Part shown: piece after piece, positions 29,280 to 38,961 of the stretch
How positions within the stretch are numbered: position 1 is the first letter of the stretch
Layout: each line of letters opens with the position of its first letter
Assembly (NCBI GenBank): GCA_022824525.1
Contig: JAJDZT010000072.1
Span: 1 to 54,427, forward strand
Source: Silicimonas sp.
GTDB taxonomy: Bacteria > Pseudomonadota > Alphaproteobacteria > Rhodobacterales > Rhodobacteraceae
DNA length: 54,427 bases
Direction of reading: 5' to 3'
Translations under genes and position numbers: made by a program
Notes under the pieces: model-generated
What the model was told of the DNA's origin: nothing
Databases searched by the model: none
The model's input: the letters and a program-made list of their open reading frames with translations, nothing else

Positions 29280-30638
29280 ATGAAATCCACTCTCTTCGCG
29301 GGTACCGCGATTTTTGCGCTGTCCGCTGGTGGCGCGTTTGCTGGCGGCCATTTGCCGTTCAATCCCGGCGAAGGTGCCTTCAGCTGGGACAGCTACAATG
29401 CTTGGGCCGAAAACGCGCCTGATCTTTCCGGTCAGCAAGTGACCGTTTCCGGTCCTTGGTTGACGCCGGAAGATGACGTTTTCCGCTCGGTACTGGCTTA
29501 CTTCGCAGAAGCCACCGGCGCAGAAGTCATTTACACGGGTTCCGACAGCTTCGAGCAGCAGATCGTTATCGATGCCGAGGCCGGGTCCGCACCGAACGTC
29601 GCCGTTTTCCCGCAGCCGGGTCTGGCTGCAGATATGGCCGCTCGCGGTCTTCTCTATCCGCTGCCCGAGGGCACGGGCGCCTTTGTTGCCGAAAACTACG
29701 GTGCTGGCGAAAGCTGGGTTGATCTCGGCACCTACGCGGATGCTGACGGCAACGATCAGCTCTACGGCTTCTTCTACAATGTGAACGTGAAGTCGCTAGT
29801 CTGGTATGTGCCGGAGAACTTCGAAGACGCTGGCTACGAAGTGCCGGAAACCATGGAAGAGCTGAAGGCGCTGACCGAACAGATCGTCGCGGACGGCGAA
29901 ACCCCTTGGTGCATCGGTCTCGGTTCCGGCGCAGCTACGGGCTGGCCTGCGACCGACTGGGTTGAAGACATGATGCTTCGTACGGTTTCGGCAGCAGACT
30001 ATGATGCGTGGACGACGAACGAACTTCCGTTCAACGATCCGAAAGTCATCGCCGCAATCGAAGAATTCGGTTGGTTCGCTCGCGACGACGCAAAAGTCGC
30101 CGGTGGCGCGGGTGCCGTGGCTTCGACCGACTTCCGCGACAGCCCGAACGGCATGTTCGCAGCGCCTCCGGGCTGCTACATGCATCGTCAGGCGTCTTTC
30201 GTTCCTGCCTTCTTCCCGGAAGACACCGAGTTTGGCGAAGATGTCGACTTCTTCTACTTCCCGTCCTACGCGGAAAAAGATCTCGGCAACCCGGTGCTTG
30301 GCGGCGGTACACTGATGGCCATCACCGATCCGTCGGATGCCACCAGCGCCCTGTTCGAATACCTCCAGTTGCCGCTGGCGCATGAGGTGTTCGGCGCACA
30401 GTCGGGCTTCCTGACGCCGCTCAAGACGGTGAACCCGGAAACGTATCTCAATGATGCACTTCGTGGTCAGGCAGAGATCCTCGTCAACGCGACGACCTTC
30501 CGTTTCGACGGGTCTGACCTGATGCCGGGCGGTGTCGGTGCCGGTACGTTCTGGACCGGCATGGTCGACTACACCGGTGGCAAATCCGCAGAGGATGTCG
30601 CCAACGAAATCCAGGCAAGCTGGGACGCGCTGAAGTAA
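29280..30638 (+). CDS. aglE: alpha-glucoside ABC transporter substrate-binding protein AglE
   Basis: The 452-aa periplasmic protein starts with a signal peptide (MKSTLFAGTAIFALSAGGAFA) and a mature SBP type 1 fold that fits AglE of Rhodobacterales and Sinorhizobium. It delivers alpha-glucosides such as sucrose, maltose or trehalose to AglF/AglG. GGGAGG precedes the ATG at 29280; an in-frame start 72 bases upstream is excluded by the signal peptide. A strong hairpin after its stop codon separates it from aglF and probably lets it be expressed above the membrane genes. Confidence 0.92.
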   Translation: MKSTLFAGTAIFALSAGGAFAGGHLPFNPGEGAFSWDSYNAWAENAPDLSGQQVTVSGPWLTPEDDVFRSVLAYFAEATGAEVIYTGSDSFEQQIVIDAEAGSAPNVAVFPQPGLAADMAARGLLYPLPEGTGAFVAENYGAGESWVDLGTYADADGNDQLYGFFYNVNVKSLVWYVPENFEDAGYEVPETMEELKALTEQIVADGETPWCIGLGSGAATGWPATDWVEDMMLRTVSAADYDAWTTNELPFNDPKVIAAIEEFGWFARDDAKVAGGAGAVASTDFRDSPNGMFAAPPGCYMHRQASFVPAFFPEDTEFGEDVDFFYFPSYAEKDLGNPVLGGGTLMAITDPSDATSALFEYLQLPLAHEVFGAQSGFLTPLKTVNPETYLNDALRGQAEILVNATTFRFDGSDLMPGGVGAGTFWTGMVDYTGGKSAEDVANEIQASWDALK

Positions 30639-30652
30639 GCGCGAGTACAAAA

Positions 30653-30679
30653 GGGGCTCCGGGCACGGTCCGGAGCCCC
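30653..30679 (+). terminator. stem-loop between aglE and aglF
   Basis: GGGGCTCCGG and CCGGAGCCCC pair perfectly over ten bases with a seven-base loop. No T run follows, so it is better read as a partial terminator or a 3'-end stabiliser of the aglE transcript than as a full terminator. This is a common way to give a binding protein more expression than its permeases. Confidence 0.75.
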
Positions 30680-30792
30680 ACAAGACAACGTCGAGCCCAA
30701 GGCTCAAGCGTTGCACGTGTTTGATTTAAGAGTGCACGCCAATTCATTGGCTTCGCGTGTGAAAACGCACCCGCGAATTGGGAGGGAACACC

Positions 30793-32007
30793 ATGGATGC
30801 AGCTCTACTCGGACTGATGACCGTCGTGATCGGCGTTGGCGGATGTCTGGCCTATTTCTACTTCTCGAACCTCTTCCTCGATAAGGTTCTCTTTCCGGCC
30901 TCAGGTCCGAATGCAGGTCAGAACATCAACCGCGCAAACCAGATCCGGCCTTGGCTCTTTCTATTCCCCGCGATGTTCGCTCTTGCGCTCTATCTCGGCT
31001 ACCCGGTGTTCGAGACGCTTCGCCTCTCTCTTACGGATCGAAGCCAGGGCGGCGCGTTCGTGGGGCTCGAGAACTACAATCAGATGTTCAGCGAGCCGAA
31101 GTTCTGGGAAGCCATGCGGAACAACATGCTTTGGTTGATCGTGGTTCCGGCAACCTCGACGGCGTTTGGGCTCCTCGTGGCACAGCTCACGGACCGGATC
31201 GGATGGGGCAACATTGCCAAGTCGATCATCTTCATGCCCATGGCGATCTCCTTCGTGGGGGCTTCGGTGATCTTCAAGCTGATCTACGACGCCCGCCCCG
31301 AGGACAGCGCACAAATCGGTGTGTTGAACGCGGTCTGGATGAACTTTGAAGGCGGCTTCGGCTCAGTCCTCTTTCTCAAGATCTTCCCGGTCATTCTGCT
31401 TCTGAGCTTCGCCGCCATCGTGGCCTACGTGGGCTATATTATCCTCAAGATGTCAGGCGGGCTGTGGCGGACGCTGTTCAAACTCGCCGCAGGGGTCTTT
31501 GTCGCATGGATGGTGTTCCTGTCGCTGAAATCAGTGCTGGGCGTGGCGACTGCCGATCTTCCCTATGGTGAACCTCAGAACTGGCTAACCCTTCCGTTCT
31601 ACAACAACTTTTTCCTTATGGTCGTCCTGATCTGGATCCAGACCGGGTTCGCCATGGTGATCCTCTCCGCCGCTCTGCGCGGCATCCCGGAAGAAACCGT
31701 GGAAGCCGCCATCGTAGACGGTGCGAACCCGTTCCAGATCTTCTTCAAGATCAAGGTGCCGCAAATCATGCCCACCATCGTGGTGGTCTGGACGACGATC
31801 ACGCTGACGGTTCTCAAGGTCTTCGACATCGTGTTCGCGATGACCAACGGCCAATGGCAGACCCAGGTTCTGGCCAATTACATGTACGACAAACTGTTCC
31901 GCGCCAATGATTGGGGCGTCGGCTCGGCAAGCGCCATCATCATCATGCTGCTCGTCTCCCCGATCCTGATCTGGAACGTCTACAACGCCCGCAAGGAGAT
32001 GCGCTGA
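30793..32007 (+). CDS. aglF: alpha-glucoside ABC transporter permease AglF
   Basis: The 404-aa inner-membrane protein has an N-terminal helix, several further helices and the MalF-type EAA loop (EETVEAAIVDGANPFQIFF). Its length and first membrane segment fit AglF of the carbohydrate uptake 1 family. GGGAGGG lies just before the ATG at 30793. The stop overlaps the aglG start (TGATG). Confidence 0.92.
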   Translation: MDAALLGLMTVVIGVGGCLAYFYFSNLFLDKVLFPASGPNAGQNINRANQIRPWLFLFPAMFALALYLGYPVFETLRLSLTDRSQGGAFVGLENYNQMFSEPKFWEAMRNNMLWLIVVPATSTAFGLLVAQLTDRIGWGNIAKSIIFMPMAISFVGASVIFKLIYDARPEDSAQIGVLNAVWMNFEGGFGSVLFLKIFPVILLLSFAAIVAYVGYIILKMSGGLWRTLFKLAAGVFVAWMVFLSLKSVLGVATADLPYGEPQNWLTLPFYNNFFLMVVLIWIQTGFAMVILSAALRGIPEETVEAAIVDGANPFQIFFKIKVPQIMPTIVVVWTTITLTVLKVFDIVFAMTNGQWQTQVLANYMYDKLFRANDWGVGSASAIIIMLLVSPILIWNVYNARKEMR

Positions 32008-33161
32008 TGGATAACATAGCTGGCTCCAAGTCCTCACTCACATGGGCGGTCCACCTTTCGGTGCTGTTCCTTGTCGTCCTTTGGATCTTCCCGACAGTGG
32101 GACTTCTCGTCTCCTCGTTCCGGACAGGCGATCAGATTGCTACATCGGGTTGGTGGGCGTCCCTGGGCACGTCCGAGCAAAGTGTAGTCTACCGCGCCAA
32201 GGATCCGGACGATTTCCGTGAGGCGGATGGCGATCAGTTCGTCGTGACCGGCAATTTCTTCGAAGAAGAAGGTGGCAGCGGGACCGTGACCGTCTGGGGG
32301 ACATCCTCCCGCGCAATTGACGCATACTCCGCTGGCGAGACCGCCGATCTGGGCGATGGAGAAACCTTCACCCTCGATGCCGCTGGCAACTACGAATGGC
32401 GCGGTCCGGATGATGCGATCTCGGGACGTGGACAGCGTGCCTTCGCGACGATCACCGCGCCGCCTGAGTTCACTCTGGAAAACTACGACAACATGCTGCT
32501 CGACCCGTCGAACAGCGAAGGCATGGCAAAGGCGTTCTTCAACACGCTGACCGTGACGATCCCGGCAACCATCATCCCGATCGTGATCGCGGCTTTTGCA
32601 GCCTATGCACTGGCGTGGATGGATTTTCCGGGGCGTGCGCTCCTCATCGCCTTTGTGGTCGGACTGCTCGTTGTGCCCCTTCAGTTGGCACTTATTCCGC
32701 TTCTGAAACTGCATCTCGGGATCGGGATCGGCAAAGGCTACCTCGGGGTCTGGCTCGCCCATACCGGGTTCGGGTTACCGCTCGCGATATACCTTTTACG
32801 CAACTACATGGTGGGTCTCCCGCGGGACATCATCGAGAATGCCAAGGTCGACGGAGCGACGGATTTCCAGATCTTCACCAAGATCATCCTCCCGCTGTCG
32901 TTCCCGGCCTTGGCGAGCTTTGCCATCTTCCAGTTCCTTTGGACGTGGAATGACCTGCTGGTCGCCAAGGTGTTCCTGATCGACAGTACCGGTCAGACCA
33001 CGGTCATGACGAACCAGATTACGGAATTGCTGGGCACCCGTGGCGGGAACTGGGAAATCCTTGCGACAGCGGCCTTCGTCTCTATTGCGGTGCCACTTGT
33101 CGTCTTCTTCGCAATGCAACGCTACCTCGTCCGCGGCCTGCTGGCCGGGTCGGTGAAGTAA
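32007..33161 (+). CDS. aglG: alpha-glucoside ABC transporter permease AglG
   Basis: The 384-aa MalG-type permease starts MDNIAGSKSSLTWAVHLS. After the first helix it carries a periplasmic insert of about 110 residues, a known AglG feature, and then the transmembrane core with the EAA loop (ENAKVDGATDFQIFTK). Translation is coupled to aglF by a one-base overlap. With AglF it forms the channel. Confidence 0.92.
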   Translation: MDNIAGSKSSLTWAVHLSVLFLVVLWIFPTVGLLVSSFRTGDQIATSGWWASLGTSEQSVVYRAKDPDDFREADGDQFVVTGNFFEEEGGSGTVTVWGTSSRAIDAYSAGETADLGDGETFTLDAAGNYEWRGPDDAISGRGQRAFATITAPPEFTLENYDNMLLDPSNSEGMAKAFFNTLTVTIPATIIPIVIAAFAAYALAWMDFPGRALLIAFVVGLLVVPLQLALIPLLKLHLGIGIGKGYLGVWLAHTGFGLPLAIYLLRNYMVGLPRDIIENAKVDGATDFQIFTKIILPLSFPALASFAIFQFLWTWNDLLVAKVFLIDSTGQTTVMTNQITELLGTRGGNWEILATAAFVSIAVPLVVFFAMQRYLVRGLLAGSVK

Positions 33162-33171
33162 GGAATGGTTC

Positions 33172-34833
33172 ATGAGCTTTGTTGACATCCACCCGGAGGA
33201 AGTGACCTCCACCATCGTTTCCGACCCGGATTGGTGGCGAGGCGCCGTGATCTATCAGATCTATCCGCGCTCGTTCCAGGACTCCAACGGCGACGGTATC
33301 GGCGATTTGTCAGGGATCGTCGATCGCCTGCCGCATGTCGCGTCTCTCAACGTTGATGCCATCTGGATTTCGCCGTTCTTCACGTCTCCGATGCTGGACT
33401 ACGGCTACGACGTCTCGGACTATTGTGACGTCGACCCGATGTTTGGCCGGATTGGCGACTTCGATCGCCTGATCGAGAGGGCGCATCAACTCGGCATCCG
33501 CGTCATCATCGACCTCGTGCTCTCGCACACGTCGGACCTTCACCCTTGGTTCGTGGAAAGCCGGGTCAGCCGCGACAACGCAAAGTCCGATTGGTACGTC
33601 TGGGCCGAGGCGAAACCCGACGGCACGCCACCCAACAACTGGCTTTCGATTTTCGGCGGTTCTGCGTGGGAGTGGGACACGTCCCGCATGCAGTACTACA
33701 TGCACAACTTCCTGCGTGAGCAGCCTGACCTGAACTTCCACAACATGGATGTGCAAAACGCACTTCTCGATGTGGCGCGCTTCTGGTTGGAACGTGGGGT
33801 GGACGGGTTCCGTCTGGACACAGTGAACTTCTATGTCCACGACAAGGAACTTCGCGATAACCCGGCCTTGGCGGACGACCGCAAGAACAGTGACATCGCA
33901 CCCTCGGTGAACCCGTATACTTGGCAGGACCATCAGTTCTCGAAAAGCCAGCCGGAAAACATCGAGTTCCTCAAGAAGCTCCGCAAAGTGATGGACGAGT
34001 TCAATGACATCACGTCGGTCGGCGAGGTCGGGGATGACCAAAAGGGCATCCAGATCCAAGGTGAGTACACCCAAGGCAGTGATCGCCTTCACATGTGCTA
34101 CGGCTTTGATTTTCTCGGTGCGCCGTACCCTAGCGGCCACCGAATTGCCGAGGTGCTGAACAAGTTCGATGAAAACGCCAAGGACGGTTGGGCCTGCTGG
34201 GCCTATTCCAACCACGACGTGGAGCGTCACACCAGTCGCTGGAACCTCTCGGAAGATGCCCAAAAGGCATACCTGGCGCTCATTCTGTCCATCCGCGGGT
34301 CGGCCTGTCTCTATCAAGGTGAAGAGCTTGGATTGCCCGAAGCGGATGTCGCTTTCGAAGACCTGCAGGACCCTTACGGCAAGAAGTTCTGGCCAAAGTT
34401 CAAAGGACGCGACGGGTGCCGGACGCCAATGGTCTGGAACTCCAATGCCGAGAATGGAGGGTTCTCATCCGCCAAGCCTTGGCTCCCGGTCTCCGACGCG
34501 CACGCTGCGCGCTCCGCCGACAGTCAGGAAGGCGACAGTTCGTCGATGCTGAATTTCTATCGCCGGATGATCGCCTACCGACAGGCGCAGGAGCCCTTGA
34601 TCAAAGGAACGATGCAGATCGTGGCCCAGGAAGAAGGTTTCTTCGCCGTGATCCGCGAGACCAAATCGTCACGGATGTTCGTGGCCTCCAACTTGTCGGA
34701 CAGCCAACGCGCCGTCAGCTTTCCAGAGGGGAGATGGAACGTGGACAGCAAGGCGCCATTCGACGTCAACCAGAACGGGGAAAGGGTGGAGTTGCCGGGA
34801 TGGCAGGTACTCTTCGCCCATGAGGGAGGATAA
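33172..34833 (+). CDS. aglA: GH13 alpha-glucosidase AglA
   Basis: The 553-aa cytoplasmic enzyme hydrolyses imported alpha-glucosides. It is a GH13 (oligo-1,6-glucosidase-like) protein with nucleophile Asp216 (GFRLDTVNF), acid/base Glu285 (SVGEVGDD) and transition-state Asp349 (SNHDVERH). The opening VIYQIYPRSFQDSNGDGIGD is standard. There is no signal peptide. Ten bases separate it from aglG and three from aglK. Confidence 0.94.
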   Translation: MSFVDIHPEEVTSTIVSDPDWWRGAVIYQIYPRSFQDSNGDGIGDLSGIVDRLPHVASLNVDAIWISPFFTSPMLDYGYDVSDYCDVDPMFGRIGDFDRLIERAHQLGIRVIIDLVLSHTSDLHPWFVESRVSRDNAKSDWYVWAEAKPDGTPPNNWLSIFGGSAWEWDTSRMQYYMHNFLREQPDLNFHNMDVQNALLDVARFWLERGVDGFRLDTVNFYVHDKELRDNPALADDRKNSDIAPSVNPYTWQDHQFSKSQPENIEFLKKLRKVMDEFNDITSVGEVGDDQKGIQIQGEYTQGSDRLHMCYGFDFLGAPYPSGHRIAEVLNKFDENAKDGWACWAYSNHDVERHTSRWNLSEDAQKAYLALILSIRGSACLYQGEELGLPEADVAFEDLQDPYGKKFWPKFKGRDGCRTPMVWNSNAENGGFSSAKPWLPVSDAHAARSADSQEGDSSSMLNFYRRMIAYRQAQEPLIKGTMQIVAQEEGFFAVIRETKSSRMFVASNLSDSQRAVSFPEGRWNVDSKAPFDVNQNGERVELPGWQVLFAHEGG

Positions 34834-34836
34834 GTC

Positions 34837-35958
34837 ATGGCCAATCTGAAACTCACGGATGTCGCCAAATCTTATGGAGAGGTCGATGTTCTGAAGCACA
34901 TCGATCTTGATATCGAGACAGGCGAACTGATCGTCTTCGTCGGCCCCTCGGGCTGCGGTAAATCAACATTGCTCCGCATGATCGCCGGACTGGAAAAGAT
35001 CACCGGTGGCACCTTGGAAATCGACGGCATGGTCGTGAACGATGTCCCGCCATCCGAGCGTGGCATTGCGATGGTGTTCCAATCCTATGCGCTCTATCCG
35101 CATATGACAGTGCGTGAAAACATGCAGTTCGCCTTGAAGATCGCCAAGAAAAGTCAGGACGAGATCGACGAGCGCGTGGAGAAAGCGGCCAAGACGCTCC
35201 AGCTCCACAACTTGCTGGACCGACTGCCAAAAGAGCTATCGGGTGGACAGCGCCAGCGTGTTGCCATTGGTCGTTCGATCGTCCGGGATCCGAAGGTCTA
35301 TCTTTTCGACGAACCGCTTTCGAACCTGGATGCCGCTTTGCGCGTAGCCACCCGGATCGAGATCGCGCAACTGAAGGAACAGATGCCCGAAAGCACGATG
35401 ATCTACGTGACCCATGATCAGGTCGAAGCCATGACGCTCGCCTCACGGATCGTGGTTCTGGCAGGGGGTGGAATCGCTCAGGTCGGTTCGCCACTCGAAC
35501 TTTACGAACGTCCGGAGAACGAGTTTGTCGCGCAGTTTATCGGATCACCATCCATGAATCTCGTTCCCGGCAAGATCGTAGGGACGGGTGCGCAGACGAC
35601 AATCGAGGTGGAAGGGGGCGGGCGCGCCGTTTCCAACATACCCACCGAAGACGGAGACATGGGCAAGGACGTGAACATCGGCGTGCGGCCCGAGGATTTT
35701 GTCGAGGCTTCGGGTGACTTCATTTACGAAGGCACGGTCGGCATCACCGAAGCGCTTGGCGAGGTGACGCTTCTTTACTTCGAACCCAAGGGCGACGCGG
35801 ACCCCGTTATCGGCAAACTTGCCGGCATCCATAAGGATCTGCGTGGGACGTCGGTCAAGCTGACTGCTGACCCATCCAAGGTGCATGTCTTCCACGACAG
35901 CCAGTCGCTTCTTTATCGCGACCGACCGATCAAACGCATCGCGACCAAGGCCCACTGA
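34837..35958 (+). CDS. aglK: alpha-glucoside ABC transporter ATP-binding protein AglK
   Basis: The 373-aa ATPase has Walker [10 protein letters not shown] (36-44), signature LSGGQRQR, Walker [13 protein letters not shown], and a C-terminal TOBE domain typical of the MalK/UgpC class. It energises uptake through AglF/AglG. It is the last gene of the operon and ends five bases before the convergent membrane protein gene; no terminator is visible in the gap. Confidence 0.93.
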   Translation: MANLKLTDVAKSYGEVDVLKHIDLDIETGELIVFVGPSGCGKSTLLRMIAGLEKITGGTLEIDGMVVNDVPPSERGIAMVFQSYALYPHMTVRENMQFALKIAKKSQDEIDERVEKAAKTLQLHNLLDRLPKELSGGQRQRVAIGRSIVRDPKVYLFDEPLSNLDAALRVATRIEIAQLKEQMPESTMIYVTHDQVEAMTLASRIVVLAGGGIAQVGSPLELYERPENEFVAQFIGSPSMNLVPGKIVGTGAQTTIEVEGGGRAVSNIPTEDGDMGKDVNIGVRPEDFVEASGDFIYEGTVGITEALGEVTLLYFEPKGDADPVIGKLAGIHKDLRGTSVKLTADPSKVHVFHDSQSLLYRDRPIKRIATKAH

Positions 35959-35963
35959 CAAAG

Positions 35964-36521
35964 TCAGAGATGTCTGAACGCGTCTTCTGTTTCCTTGGGG
36001 CCCGGTGTCAGCGCCTGCGAGAGGACGTGGCGATGCCGCCAGATCACGAGGACGGAGAGGGGAATGAGCGCTGCGGCCGAAAACGGCAGCGTGATTGAAC
36101 CTGCAAGGTACGGCGTCATGACAGCCGCAGTGCAGACTGCCACCGGACGCTTCCGGAACACGTAAAGTGCAGACCCCCAAGTCAGCATGGCAAACAAGGC
36201 CAGAAGCGGTTGCAGAGCGAGCATAGCGCCAACAATGACGCCAAGCCCGGTCCCGCCGCCAAAGGTTCTCCAGATGGGATAGTTGTGCCCAAATGATACG
36301 CCCAAGGCTGTTGCGAGAGCGACCCCCGGATCGAACAGGCAGCCGATCTCAACGATGGCGAAGCCTTTGAGTACATTCAGCAAGAACCGGGAGGTCGACC
36401 TGACTTGGTGCGTCCTGCGACTATCGGAATCGAAGTCGCGCAGGCCCAGAAAGCGATGAAACGGGATCGACCCGATCGCGTAAGCCAAGGCACCCAACAG
36501 GAACAGGTACGGTGAAACCAT
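35964..36521 (-). CDS. PlsY-like membrane protein (acyl-phosphate glycerol-3-phosphate acyltransferase family)
   Basis: The 185-aa protein has four to five hydrophobic segments and the PlsY-like patterns IGSIPFHRFLGLRD near the N-terminus and FGHNYPIWRTFGGGTGLG in the middle. In PlsY the latter reads GGKGVAT; here the lysine is replaced by threonine, so activity toward glycerol-3-phosphate is uncertain. It may be a divergent paralogue with another role. The start is ATG 36521 (a TTG three bases upstream is also in frame). A TTAACCAT motif lies about 35 bases upstream. Confidence 0.65.
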   Translation of the reverse strand: MVSPYLFLLGALAYAIGSIPFHRFLGLRDFDSDSRRTHQVRSTSRFLLNVLKGFAIVEIGCLFDPGVALATALGVSFGHNYPIWRTFGGGTGLGVIVGAMLALQPLLALFAMLTWGSALYVFRKRPVAVCTAAVMTPYLAGSITLPFSAAALIPLSVLVIWRHRHVLSQALTPGPKETEDAFRHL

Positions 36522-36554
36522 CAATCAACCACAAAACACACAACACTCGTAGTC

Positions 36555-36562
36555 ATGGTTAA
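36555..36562 (-). promoter_or_regulatory. TTAACCAT half-site upstream of the PlsY-like gene
   Basis: On the minus strand the sequence is TTAACCAT, identical to the CtrA half-site described in Caulobacter. The second half-site of a full TTAA-N7-TTAA box is not seen. It may be coincidental, since an 8-mer appears by chance about once in 65 kb per strand. Confidence 0.3.
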
Positions 36563-36638
36563 TAGATGGTGAATTCGCAGGCAGAACGACCGAAATAGGG
36601 CAGTTGCAAGACGATTTTGAGTAGTTCCAATGGAGCCG

Positions 36639-37595
36639 CTACGTCGATTGGCGGGCGTCGAAAATGAACCCCAGGAAATTCAGTGTGATTTGAGCGGCCA
36701 GAATAGCGGTCGACCCCGTTGGATCGTAGTCAGGTGCAACTTCGACAAGGTCAAAGCCGACAACGTCGTGAGACCGCGCCACATGTTGCAGCAACTCCAA
36801 AACATCGTAGTAGAGAAATCCGCCGTGGGAGGGCGTTCCGGTCCCGGGCGCGATGGACGGACAAAATGCGTCGATATCCAGCGTGACGTATACGCGCGCG
36901 CCTTCAGGAATGCGGTCTGCTACCCCCTTGGGCCCAAGCGCACGCGCTTGTCGGACCGAAAGAATGTCAGACCCCATCGCGCGGGCGTCCTCGTAACCCT
37001 CTTTCGCAGTGGACGAGACATTGCGAATACCGACCTGCGTCAAACCGGTGACATGGTCCTGCTCCGCCGCGCGCCGCATCGGATTGCCATGGCCGTGGCG
37101 GACGCCGTGGCGCTCGTCGACAAAATCAAGATGCGCGTCGATCTGTAGGATATGAAACGGTTTTTCCCCATCGAATGCACGGATGCAGGGGATATTGATC
37201 GAGTGATCTCCGCCGATGACAACCGGCAAGGCACCAGCCTTCAGAATGGCCCGAACACCGGCTTCGATATTCGCGTGGCTCGCCTCGGTGTCGGTGTGCA
37301 CGATATCAGCGTCGCCGATATCCACGATCCGCACATCACCTCGCAGGTAGGTCCGGTCATCCTCGTGATCATAGGCCCCCGCATGACCGAAGGAGAAAAG
37401 CGTCGACGCCTCCCGCACACCCCGCGGTCCAAAACGCGCGCCCGACCGCCATTGCGTGCCGAAGTCGAATGGCGCGCCCAACACGGCAACATCCGCGTCA
37501 ATGGCGTTCCAGTCGGTGACGAGAGGGCGCTTTCCGAAGGTGGAAACGCCGACGAAGGGCAGGTCGAGGCGGCCGGTGTCGTAACTGTTGCTCAT
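36639..37595 (-). CDS. ureohydrolase, agmatinase-type
   Basis: The 318-aa protein belongs to the agmatinase/arginase family, which cleaves a guanidino or related group to release urea. The binuclear manganese ligands are in GGDHSI, DAHLDF and DIDAFCPSIAPGTGTP. The last motif has Cys where many agmatinases have Asp before Pro, but that residue is not a metal ligand. Speciation among agmatine, guanidinobutyrate and other guanidines cannot be decided from sequence. I start at MSNSYD (37595); a longer start 48 bases upstream is in frame. Confidence 0.82.
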   Translation of the reverse strand: MSNSYDTGRLDLPFVGVSTFGKRPLVTDWNAIDADVAVLGAPFDFGTQWRSGARFGPRGVREASTLFSFGHAGAYDHEDDRTYLRGDVRIVDIGDADIVHTDTEASHANIEAGVRAILKAGALPVVIGGDHSINIPCIRAFDGEKPFHILQIDAHLDFVDERHGVRHGHGNPMRRAAEQDHVTGLTQVGIRNVSSTAKEGYEDARAMGSDILSVRQARALGPKGVADRIPEGARVYVTLDIDAFCPSIAPGTGTPSHGGFLYYDVLELLQHVARSHDVVGFDLVEVAPDYDPTGSTAILAAQITLNFLGFIFDARQST

Positions 37596-37679
37596 AAAGT
37601 GGAGTAGGGCGGAAGCGCGGGGTTTCCGCAAGAGGGATTGCAAAGGCTCAAATCGTGGCGCCCCCTTCCTTCCCAGAGG

Positions 37680-38294
37680 TCAGTCCACGATGCGGCACCG
37701 CTTGAACTTCCAAAGATCAGCAACACCCGCAGCGCTTAATGCGTCCACAATGTCTCCACGAAAAAAAGTACTGTCCACAAGCTGCATAGATGACCAAATC
37801 GGCGGCCCATCTAACGCTTCAGTGTACACAGCGATATCCTCATCTTTGAGATTCCGCGGTGTGCTCCAATGAGTAGGTGGCTTGCTGCTGGTACTTGGCC
37901 GCAGATCTCGACACTCCTCAATGGCAACAGCATCGACTGTTTTGCGCCGTTGCATAGAGACATACCCGCGATCCGCATGAACCTCGGTCGCTTTATCTGC
38001 GAGAAGAACCTTGACCGGTGCGAAGTAGGTGCGCCCCATGTCGAATTGGCGAAACGGTGCTGCAACCCTGTCTGAGATGACAAGCAACCCGCCACCTCTG
38101 AAAAGCTCTGGAAGGTCGTCCAGCGTTGCGTCGGGACGCTCCTCAAAAATGATGAGCGGCAGATCTTTGGGATCGGGTTCTTTGGCTTGGCGCATCGCCC
38201 GTCGGGCCGGGTCATCCTTCGGTGAACTGAACTCGAAGCCAGGCGTCGGAACACCGGACATCACTGTCGTTACCCAAATACTGTCAGTCGTCAT
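37680..38294 (-). CDS. Imm11/DUF1629-like protein, copy 1
   Basis: The 204-aa protein shows the pattern I associate with Imm11/DUF1629 immunity proteins: GGGLLVISDRVAAPFRQF around 67-84 followed by PVKVLLAD and a late FRGDIVDAL. It has no signal peptide or membrane segment, as expected for a cytoplasmic immunity protein. It is 81 percent identical to its tandem neighbour. No toxin gene is next to it, and the nearest genes are housekeeping-like. If this family call is right, the pair is an orphan immunity set. Confidence 0.68.
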   Translation of the reverse strand: MTTDSIWVTTVMSGVPTPGFEFSSPKDDPARRAMRQAKEPDPKDLPLIIFEERPDATLDDLPELFRGGGLLVISDRVAAPFRQFDMGRTYFAPVKVLLADKATEVHADRGYVSMQRRKTVDAVAIEECRDLRPSTSSKPPTHWSTPRNLKDEDIAVYTEALDGPPIWSSMQLVDSTFFRGDIVDALSAAGVADLWKFKRCRIVD

Positions 38295-38346
38295 CTCAAT
38301 CTCTCAAATCAATTGCAGCGCGCGAGGGAGTGTCCCGTCCCAGAGG

Positions 38347-38961
38347 TCAGTCCACGATGCGGCAGCGCTTAAACTCCCAAAGATCAGCAACACCCGCAGT
38401 GCGCAATGCGTCCACAATGTCACCACGAAAGCAGGCGCCGCCAACTAGTTTCGAGTCAGACCAAATAGGCGGTCCGTTAAGAGCTTCGACGCGCACAGCA
38501 ATATCACCGTCCTTGGGTTTGATAGGCATAAACCATACCGATGGCGGATCACTGTGAATACCTGCACGCAAGTCCCGGCACTTCTCAATATCAACAGCAT
38601 CGACTGTTTTGCGCCGCTCCATCGCAACATACCCGCGATCCGCATGAACTTCGGTCGCTTTATCTGCGAGAAGAACCTTGACCGGTGCGAAGTAGGTGCG
38701 CCCCATGTCGAATTGGCGAAACGGCGCTGCGACCCTTTCCGAGATAACAAACAGCCCGCCACCAATGAAAAGCTCGGGAAGGTCGTCCAGCGTTGCGTCC
38801 GGGCGATCTTCAAAAATGATGAGCGGCAGAACTTTGGGATCGGGTTCTTTGGCTTGCCGCATCGCCCGTCGGGCCGGATCGTCCTTGGGCCAACTCAACT
38901 CAAAACCGGGCGTCGGAACACCGGACATCACCGTCGAGACCCAAATACTGTCAGTCGTCAT
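38347..38961 (-). CDS. Imm11/DUF1629-like protein, copy 2
   Basis: Same length and architecture as copy 1. Of the 38 differences between the two proteins, 12 fall in residues 1-130, 23 in residues 131-180 and only 3 in 181-204, so the middle segment is strongly diversified. Conserved parts include DMGRTYFAPVKVLLADKATE and VADLWEFKRCRIVD. It is the promoter-proximal copy; about 230 bases separate it from the divergent rhomboid gene. Confidence 0.68.
   Translation of the reverse strand: MTTDSIWVSTVMSGVPTPGFELSWPKDDPARRAMRQAKEPDPKVLPLIIFEDRPDATLDDLPELFIGGGLFVISERVAAPFRQFDMGRTYFAPVKVLLADKATEVHADRGYVAMERRKTVDAVDIEKCRDLRAGIHSDPPSVWFMPIKPKDGDIAVRVEALNGPPIWSDSKLVGGACFRGDIVDALRTAGVADLWEFKRCRIVD

Noticed and set aside
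33310..34317. 335-codon frame antisense to aglA
   Set aside because: Shadow of the GH13 gene, whose catalytic residues are all present on the sense strand.
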